Part shown: in pieces, positions 1 to 4,980 of the stretch
How the letters are laid out: every line of letters begins with the position of its first letter
Numbering within the stretch: the stretch's first letter is position 1
Assembly: GCA_017601265.1 (NCBI GenBank)
Contig: JAFNJA010000037.1
Location: forward strand, 8,084-15,646
Length of the DNA stretch: 7,563 nt
Source of the DNA: Candidatus Brockarchaeota archaeon
GTDB lineage: Archaea > Thermoproteota > EX4484-205 > DTQO01
Reading direction: 5' to 3'
The notes under the pieces: generated by a model
Database searches by the model: none
What the model was told of the DNA's origin: nothing
What the model saw: the letters and a program-made list of their open reading frames with translations, nothing else
Program-made: the position numbers and the translations under genes

Positions 1-36
1 GGAGCTTGAAAAGAGCCTCATAGACAGGGAGGCCAT
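1..36 (+). repeat. Copy 1 of a 36-base direct repeat within the GAF gene
   Basis: It matches bases 505-540 with a single difference (C33 versus T537); the first 32 bases are identical. The spacing of 504 bases is exactly 168 codons, so both copies encode the same ten residues, ELEKSLIDRE, at equivalent places in the two GAF units. The left edge of this copy is the window edge, so the repeat may extend further. Confidence 0.9.
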
Positions 37-853
37 GCAGGGAAACCACGTGATAGTCTCCGACGCGGCCAAGGACGACAGGATCCAATACAGAGCCGAA
101 ACCGAGAAGGAGGGGTTGAGATCGATCCTGTGCGTCCCCCTCAGGACTTGGGAGAAAGCATTGGGAACCTTGAGGGTATACACCTCGGAAATACATGACT
201 TCAACCAGGAGGAGATTTTGTTTCTGATGGCGCTCGCGAGAATTGGAGCCGCTGCAATAGAGAACTCGAGGCTGTTTGAGGGTTGCAGCAGGGGGCAATC
301 GTCGCTGAACAAGCTCTTGGAGATATCCAAAGCGATGAACTCGAGCCTCGAGCCCAGGGAGGTTTTCAACGTGATCGCTAGGAGCGTGGTTGAGGCGATG
401 AACGTCAAAGCCGCCTCGATCAGGCTTTTGGACGAGACGGGAAAGAGGTTGGAGCTTGCCGCCGCGTACGGGCTGAGCCAGGAGTACCTGAGCAAGGGTC
501 CCGTGGAGCTTGAAAAGAGCCTCATAGACAGGGAGGTCATCAGGAAAGCCGAATCCATGTCGATAGATTTGTTCAAGGACGGAAGGTGGCAATATCCGGA
601 GGAGGCAAAGAGGGAAGGCATAGCCTACGTTGTTTGCGTTCCTCTTACTAGGATGGGAACCGTTATCGGGACTCTCAGAGTATACTCGGACAAGGTTTTG
701 CAGTTCGATCGATCGGATATGGACTTTTTGCTATCCCTGGCAAACATAGCGGCGACCGCGATATATAACGCAAAGCTGTACAGGCTCGTTAGGACAAACT
801 GGGAGAGGCTAACCAAGGAAGTTTGGGAGCTTCTCGGCAGGGATGTTTTCTGA
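2..853 (+). CDS. Tandem GAF-domain protein, C-terminal part (5' partial)
   Basis: The frame is open from base 2, so the true start lies upstream; 283 residues are visible and end at TGA 851-853. Two GAF units can be read. The rest of the first covers visible residues 1 to about 92 and the second about 98 to 262. Each carries the typical end pattern: a CVPL strand (44-47 and 212-215), then GTLRVY (55-60 and 223-228), then an Ala/Ile-rich helix ending in NSRLF or NAKLY. A short charged tail of about 20 residues follows, with no kinase, cyclase or DNA-binding domain, so any output domain would have to lie upstream or on a partner. GAF domains bind small ligands or cofactors and sense redox or gases. 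A role as sensor for the hydrogenase operon that starts 77 bases downstream is only an inference from position. The GAF assignment is secure; the function is not. Confidence 0.85.
   Translation, partial: ELEKSLIDREAMQGNHVIVSDAAKDDRIQYRAETEKEGLRSILCVPLRTWEKALGTLRVYTSEIHDFNQEEILFLMALARIGAAAIENSRLFEGCSRGQSSLNKLLEISKAMNSSLEPREVFNVIARSVVEAMNVKAASIRLLDETGKRLELAAAYGLSQEYLSKGPVELEKSLIDREVIRKAESMSIDLFKDGRWQYPEEAKREGIAYVVCVPLTRMGTVIGTLRVYSDKVLQFDRSDMDFLLSLANIAATAIYNAKLYRLVRTNWERLTKEVWELLGRDVF
505..540 (+). repeat. Copy 2 of a 36-base direct repeat within the GAF gene
   Basis: This is the partner of bases 1-36 (35 of 36 identical). Downstream of both copies the sequences diverge quickly at DNA and protein level, so the near identity is local. 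That pattern fits recent in-frame duplication or gene conversion between the two GAF units better than simple conservation. Confidence 0.9.
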
Positions 854-865
854 TCGTCATTCGAG

Positions 866-903
866 ATCGCAATCCCTTTGTAAAACTCGAGCTCATTGGC
901 GAT
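866..903 (+). promoter_or_regulatory. Possible TATA-type promoter inside an imperfect inverted repeat, ahead of the hydrogenase operon
   Basis: The only sizeable gap upstream of the operon (854-930) holds an A/T-rich TTTGTAAAAC at 877-886, about 45 to 54 bases before the first start codon. That placing would suit an archaeal TATA box with transcription starting near 905-910. It sits between ATCGCAAT (866-873) and ATTGGCGAT (895-903), which are inverted copies with one extra base. This is where a repressor or activator might bind. The match is weak, and read-through from the GAF gene is equally possible. Confidence 0.25.
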
Positions 904-917
904 GCTGTTGATGGATT

Positions 918-923
918 AAGGGG
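918..923 (+). promoter_or_regulatory. Shine-Dalgarno site of the NuoE-like gene
   Basis: AAGGGG lies seven bases before ATG 931. The codon just before that ATG is an in-frame TGA (928-930), so 931 is the furthest upstream start possible. Confidence 0.7.
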
Positions 924-930
924 CATGTGA

Positions 931-1395
931 ATGAGCCAAGACTTTAGGTCCGTAGCGAGCGAGATCGTGTCGAAGCATGGCGAATCCAGGAGTTCGTTGA
1001 TACTGGTCCTTCAGGAGATACAGTCAAAGTTCAACCACATACCGTTCGAGAGCATGTTGGAAGTTTCCGAGAGGATGGGAGTCCCGCTCAGCGACATCTA
1101 CGGAGTCGCGACTTTCTACCACCAATTCAGGTTGAAGCCCCAGGGAAGGCACCTGATTTCCGTTTGCATGGGAACCGCGTGCCACGTGAAGGGATCGCAG
1201 GCCATACATGGTTTGTTGAGGGAGAGGCTCGGCGTAGGGTTGGACGAGGAAACAAGCCCGGATGGAAGGTTCACGTTACAGAAGGTCAGGTGCATGGGGG
1301 CGTGCGGCTTGGCTCCCGTCCTAAAGATCGACGGCGACATATATGGGAAGGTCAAGCCTGAAGATCTTGACGCGATCCTTCAGAAGTATTCGTGA
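931..1395 (+). CDS. nuoE: NuoE/HndA-like [2Fe-2S] thioredoxin-fold subunit of the hydrogenase diaphorase
   Basis: The protein has 154 residues, the usual length for the NuoE (24 kDa) family, which also includes HydC of trimeric [FeFe] hydrogenases and HndA. An N-terminal helical region (about 1-70, with the family-type YGVATFYHQF at 57-66) precedes a thioredoxin-like domain. Its [2Fe-2S] ligands are clearly visible as Cys79-x4-Cys84 and Cys121-x3-Cys125. In the family this cluster sits beside the FMN of the NuoF-type partner, and the protein is cytoplasmic. It is the first gene of the operon and overlaps the next start codon by four bases (GTGA), which suggests translational coupling and equimolar production. 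By analogy with HydC/HydB it should form the NAD(P)H-oxidising module with the next gene product. The family call is firm; whether NAD or NADP is used cannot be seen. Confidence 0.93.
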   Translation: MSQDFRSVASEIVSKHGESRSSLILVLQEIQSKFNHIPFESMLEVSERMGVPLSDIYGVATFYHQFRLKPQGRHLISVCMGTACHVKGSQAIHGLLRERLGVGLDEETSPDGRFTLQKVRCMGACGLAPVLKIDGDIYGKVKPEDLDAILQKYS

Positions 1396-3068
1396 TCGAA
1401 GTGGTAAAGTTGGATAAAGGTATCGTAAGCGATTCGGAAGAGATCAACGTGAGGATTGGCATGGGAACTTGCGGCTTGGCGGCCGGCGCCGACAAAGTTT
1501 TCGAGGGTTTGAAGGAATGCGTCAAAAAGATGGGGGTGAAGGCAAAGCTCCTCCCCGTAGGATGCTCGGGAACGTGCTACCTGGAGCCGCAGGTCGAGCT
1601 CTCCAGGCCAGGGTATCCATCGGCCGTATATGGAAACGTGAATGCCGCGAGCTTGCCCTCGATTCTCGAATCCTACATTTCAGGCTCGGTTGAGGGAGCA
1701 GTGGCCATAAGGGAAAGGATCGGGGTCATGAAGGGAGAGCAGAACCTGCCTCTTTTCGACGAGCTCGATTTCAACAAACACCAAGTCAGGAGGGTCACGA
1801 TCAATTGCGGCAAGATAGATCCCGAATCCATAGACGACTACATTGCGGCTGGCGGATTCGCGGGGCTCAGGAAGGTATTGAACATGAAACCGGAGGAAGT
1901 CATAGACGTCGTGAAGGCCTCTGGGCTTAGGGGAAGGGGAGGTGCTGGTTTCCCAACGTACCTGAAGTGGCTCATATGCCGCCAAGCGGTTTCCGACAGG
2001 AAGTTCGTGGTATGCAACGCGGACGAGGGTGATCCGGGCGCTTTCATGAACAGGATGGAAGCCGAGAGCGACCCGTTCAGGGTCGTCGAGGGGTTGATCA
2101 CGGCAGGATACGCCATAGGCGCGCACGAGGGGTTCTTCTTCGTGAGAGCGGAGAAGCCGCTCATGGCATCGAGGCTTAGGAAGGCAGTCGAGGAGGCCAA
2201 GAAGCGCGGGTTTTTGGGAGACAACATCCTCGGTTCTGGGTTCTCGTTCGATGTCCAAGTGATATTGAGCGCGGGCGCGTTTGTTTGCGGGGAGGAAACC
2301 GCCATGATAGCGGCGATAGAAGGCAGGAGGGCAATGCCAAGGCAGAGGCCGCCGTTCCCAGCCACGAAGGGGCTTTGGGATTACCCAACGAACATAAACA
2401 ACGTGGAGACGCTTGCCCAAGTTCCGGTCATATTCCAACTGGGACCGGAGAAGTTTGCCGAGGTAGGTTCCGATAGGAGCAAGGGCACGAAGGTTTTCTG
2501 CATCGCGGGCAAGGTTCGAAGGACAGGGGCTGCCGAAGTCCCCATAGGGACTCCCATCAGAAAGCTTGTCTTCGACGTGGGCGGAGGGGTTTTCGAGGGA
2601 AGGAGGTTCAAGGCCGTCCAGACTGGAGGCCCTCCGGGGGGGTGCCTCCCGGAGAAGTTTCTGGACCTTCCGCTTGATTACGAGAGCCTCCAAGCGGCCG
2701 GTTCCATCATGGGCTCGGGCGGGCTCATAGTTTTGGATGACGAGGTTTGCGTGGTGGACATAGCGAAATATTTCCTGACCTTCACCTCCGCGGAATCTTG
2801 CGGCAAATGCGCTCCATGCAGGGTGGGGACGAAGGCGATGCTGAGCATACTTACGAGGATAAGCGAGGGTAAAGGCGAGATGGGCGATCTGGACAAGCTA
2901 AGGAAGCTCGCGGAGGCCATGAGGGATACTTCCCTATGCGCCCTCGGCCAGGGGGCTCCGAACCCGGTTATCACGACGCTGAGGTACTTCGAGGATGAGT
3001 ACGTGGCCCACGTCAGGGACAAGGTTTGCCCGGCGGGCGTCTGCCCGATCGAAAGGAAGGTGAAGTGA
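1392..3068 (+). CDS. nuoF: NuoF/HndC-like FMN and NAD(P)H-binding diaphorase subunit with an N-terminal HndB-like domain
   Basis: The protein has 558 residues and starts at GTG 1392, overlapping the previous stop; there is no clear Shine-Dalgarno site. Domains in order: an HndB-like thioredoxin fold (about 15-100) with Cys27 in GTCGLAAGA and Cys58-x3-Cys62; the FMN/NAD(P)H domain with GLRGRGGAGF (178-187), CNADEGDPGAF (208-218) and CGEET (299-303); an SLBB-type segment (about 380-420); and the N3-type [4Fe-4S] cluster formed by Cys470-x2-Cys473-x2-Cys476 and Cys516. FMN should accept hydride from NAD(P)H, or reduce NAD(P)+, and pass electrons to the iron-sulfur chain. His540, Cys546 and Cys551 near the end resemble the hinge of HydB proteins, but the protein stops seven residues later. 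The C-terminal 2x[4Fe-4S] ferredoxin module usual in HydB/HndC is therefore absent. The family is certain; direction and cofactor are inferred. Confidence 0.95.
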   Translation: MIEVVKLDKGIVSDSEEINVRIGMGTCGLAAGADKVFEGLKECVKKMGVKAKLLPVGCSGTCYLEPQVELSRPGYPSAVYGNVNAASLPSILESYISGSVEGAVAIRERIGVMKGEQNLPLFDELDFNKHQVRRVTINCGKIDPESIDDYIAAGGFAGLRKVLNMKPEEVIDVVKASGLRGRGGAGFPTYLKWLICRQAVSDRKFVVCNADEGDPGAFMNRMEAESDPFRVVEGLITAGYAIGAHEGFFFVRAEKPLMASRLRKAVEEAKKRGFLGDNILGSGFSFDVQVILSAGAFVCGEETAMIAAIEGRRAMPRQRPPFPATKGLWDYPTNINNVETLAQVPVIFQLGPEKFAEVGSDRSKGTKVFCIAGKVRRTGAAEVPIGTPIRKLVFDVGGGVFEGRRFKAVQTGGPPGGCLPEKFLDLPLDYESLQAAGSIMGSGGLIVLDDEVCVVDIAKYFLTFTSAESCGKCAPCRVGTKAMLSILTRISEGKGEMGDLDKLRKLAEAMRDTSLCALGQGAPNPVITTLRYFEDEYVAHVRDKVCPAGVCPIERKVK

Positions 3069-3071
3069 GAA

Positions 3072-3713
3072 ATGACGAAGGTTACGATCGACGGGAAGGA
3101 GTTGGAGGCTGCTGAAAATTCGACAATACTCGAGGCCGCGGAAAAGCTCGGAATAAGCATCCCGACCTTGTGCCACCTCAAAGGAGTTTCTCCGGGCAGC
3201 GTTTGCAGGATATGCGTGGTCGAGGTAGAGAAAGTGGCGAGGTTAGTGCCGTCCTGTTCATACCCAGTTTCGGAGGGCATGGTCGTCAAGACCGAAAGCC
3301 GAAGGATCAGGGAAGCCAGGAGGGCCGTTCTCGAGCTGATCTTGGCAAACCACGCCCAGAAATGCCAATCGTGCAACATGAAGGGCGGTCAGTGCGAGTT
3401 CATGAAGCTCTCGAAGGAATATTGGGTCGAAGGCCTTCCCGTATGCAACGAATGCAAGCTCAGTCCCCAGGCATGCTACCTGAACAGGGGGGTTCTGTGC
3501 CTCGGGCCCATTACGCAGCTCGGGTGCGACGGGATCTGCATAACCCACGGGTACAGCTGCCAGGGATGCCGCGGTCCGATAAAGCATGTGGAGGAAGGCA
3601 TCAAGATCATCGAAAGGTACGGTTTCAAGGTGGGGGATGTACTTTGGGCCGCGAGGAAATACAGCGGCGGATCACGGTATTTCGATGAATTGTCAAGGAG
3701 CCTTGAGAAATGA
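3072..3713 (+). CDS. Chimeric iron-sulfur subunit: HydA/HoxU-type N-terminus fused to a [NiFe]-hydrogenase small-subunit C-terminus
   Basis: The protein has 213 residues. Residues 1 to about 112 are a plant-ferredoxin-type [2Fe-2S] domain (Cys34-x10-Cys45-x2-Cys48-x13-Cys62) followed by a His-Cys3 [4Fe-4S] site (His94-x3-Cys98-x2-Cys101-x5-Cys107), the order found in HoxU, NuoG and the N-terminus of [FeFe] hydrogenase HydA. In those families a two-cluster ferredoxin would follow. Here residues about 120-190 instead resemble the C-terminal domain of Mvh/sulfhydrogenase-type [NiFe] small subunits. Features are CNEC, then LCLGPITQLGC, then CQGCRGP, with eight cysteines (125, 128, 135, 143, 152, 156, 163, 166) that suit the medial and distal [4Fe-4S] clusters. 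The missing N-terminal half of that small subunit is found at the start of the gene at 4981. The gene begins three bases after the NuoF-like gene and overlaps the large-subunit gene by four (ATGA). It is expected to carry electrons between the FMN module and the hydrogenase centres. The second-half assignment rests on motif recognition by eye. Confidence 0.85.
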   Translation: MTKVTIDGKELEAAENSTILEAAEKLGISIPTLCHLKGVSPGSVCRICVVEVEKVARLVPSCSYPVSEGMVVKTESRRIREARRAVLELILANHAQKCQSCNMKGGQCEFMKLSKEYWVEGLPVCNECKLSPQACYLNRGVLCLGPITQLGCDGICITHGYSCQGCRGPIKHVEEGIKIIERYGFKVGDVLWAARKYSGGSRYFDELSRSLEK

Positions 3714-4978
3714 ACAATATCTCGAAACAGATTTCAAGAGTGGTCGGGCACTGCAAACTCGAGGTCGATGTCTCGGAGGGAAGCGTAAAGGACGTAAGGT
3801 TCAACATAAACGAGGATTCCAGGTTCTTTGAGGCGTTCATGTTGGGCAGAAGGTACGACGACGTCCCTGAAATCGTGACAAGGATCTGCGGAACATGCAA
3901 CGCTAACCATAGGATAACGTCGATCGTCGCGCTTGAAAACGCTATGGGCGTAAAGGCGAGTGAGCAGACTGAACTGCTCAGGAAGCTCGTCATAAACGGT
4001 TCGCTGATACAGAGCCACATGCTCCACCTCTACCTCCTCGTCCTTCCGGACTACATAGGTGCGGACGACCTTTTTGGTTCGGGTAAAACGGAGTACGTGA
4101 GAAGGCTTCTGAACCTCAAGCGTTGCGGCAACAGGATGGTGGAGGTACTGTGCGGCAGACCCATACAGCTCATAGACGCGGTCGTCGGCGGTTTTAACGT
4201 CACGCCCTCGATAAGGAAAATCGAGGAACTCCTGAGGATTCTGAAAGAGACCAGGGAAGACGCTGTTGAATCCTTCCATCTCTTCAGCGATCTCAAGCTT
4301 CCGGAGATCGAATCACCGGAAAAGAACCACATCAGCCTCAAGAACGGTTCCGAATACGCCTTGACCGGGCGCACGATATCCCTCAATGGGGAGGAGGAGT
4401 TCGAGGCTGGAAAGTATAAAGCGAAGATAGCTGAAACCGTCGTGCCATATTCGACATCCAAGAGGTGCAGGATAAACGGTAGAAGCTTTTACGTCGGCGC
4501 CAGGGCCAGGATAAGGATTAACAGAGATTTTTTGGCCGACGAATCCAAGAGCCTCGTCTCGTCTTTTGAATCGGCTCTCGACAATCCCATGGGCAACATC
4601 CCTGCCAAAGCGGCCGAGGTGTTGCATTGCTACGACGACTCGATCCAAATACTGGAGGGGTTGGCTTCAAAAGGCGTCAAGGAAGAGAGGCCAAAGTTTG
4701 AAATCAAGTCCGGTGAAGGAGTTGGAGTCACTGAGTCTACGAGGGGCACATTGATTCACCACTACGTCCTCGATGACAAGGGTTTTGTGAAGTACGCCAA
4801 CATCATAACGCCAACCACCTTTAACTGCCAGCATATCGAAGATACGTTGAGAAGCAACGTCAAAAAGTTCTTGGGATCGTCGGACATGGTCTTCCAACTT
4901 GAGAGGATCATAAGGGCGTACGATCCATGCATAAGCTGTGCCAGCCACTTTTTGGATCTTACGGTAAGGAGGCGTTGA
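3710..4978 (+). CDS. [NiFe]-hydrogenase large (catalytic) subunit of the hybrid complex
   Basis: The protein has 422 residues, the length expected for the compact group-3-like (Mvh/sulfhydrogenase-type) large subunits. AAGGAG (3695-3700) lies nine bases before the ATG. The Ni-Fe ligands are all present: Cys60-x2-Cys63 in RICGTCNANH and Cys407-x2-Cys410 in DPCISCASH. The likely canopy residues Asp114 (SHMLHLYLLVLPD), Arg345 and Asp405 are also kept. Two changes stand out: RVVGH at 10-14, where the family has R-[IV]-E-G-H, so the proton-gate Glu is Val12; and STRG (343-346) in place of APRG. Only nine residues follow the conserved His413, so any tail removed by a maturation protease would be short. 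The gene lies between the two chimeric genes, whose combined halves supply one complete small subunit for it. The family is certain. Whether the site still turns over H2 is open. Confidence 0.93.
   Translation: MNNISKQISRVVGHCKLEVDVSEGSVKDVRFNINEDSRFFEAFMLGRRYDDVPEIVTRICGTCNANHRITSIVALENAMGVKASEQTELLRKLVINGSLIQSHMLHLYLLVLPDYIGADDLFGSGKTEYVRRLLNLKRCGNRMVEVLCGRPIQLIDAVVGGFNVTPSIRKIEELLRILKETREDAVESFHLFSDLKLPEIESPEKNHISLKNGSEYALTGRTISLNGEEEFEAGKYKAKIAETVVPYSTSKRCRINGRSFYVGARARIRINRDFLADESKSLVSSFESALDNPMGNIPAKAAEVLHCYDDSIQILEGLASKGVKEERPKFEIKSGEGVGVTESTRGTLIHHYVLDDKGFVKYANIITPTTFNCQHIEDTLRSNVKKFLGSSDMVFQLERIIRAYDPCISCASHFLDLTVRRR
4966..4972 (+). promoter_or_regulatory. Shine-Dalgarno site that fixes the start of the small-subunit/[FeFe] fusion
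   Basis: AAGGAGG lies eight bases before ATG 4981. The same frame is open further upstream to an ATG at 4927, but that lies inside the L2-motif region of the large-subunit gene and has no such site. The residues after 4981 (RSKRIAFFEFGDCGGC) are the normal beginning of the small-subunit domain. Confidence 0.85.
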
Positions 4979-4980
4979 AG

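Noticed and set aside
1680..2693. Long minus-strand open frame (337 codons) opposite the NuoF-like gene
   Set aside because: It is rich in Arg and Pro with no recognisable motif, and lies wholly antisense to a gene with clear FMN and iron-sulfur motifs. It is explained by the codon bias of the plus-strand gene.
3072..3713. Plain HoxU/NuoG-like subunit
   Set aside because: Only the first half fits. The second half has the LCLGP and CQGCRGP patterns and eight cysteines of a [NiFe] small-subunit C-terminal domain, not a HoxU-type ferredoxin.
3710..4978. Complex I NuoD-like or group 4 membrane hydrogenase subunit
   Set aside because: Both full CxxC ligand motifs are present and no membrane-subunit genes are in view; the partners are soluble NuoE, NuoF and HydA-like proteins.
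4927..4980. Earlier in-frame ATG for the fusion protein
   Set aside because: It overlaps the L2-motif region of the large-subunit gene and lacks a ribosome binding site, whereas ATG 4981 has AAGGAGG at the right distance and the domain begins just after it.
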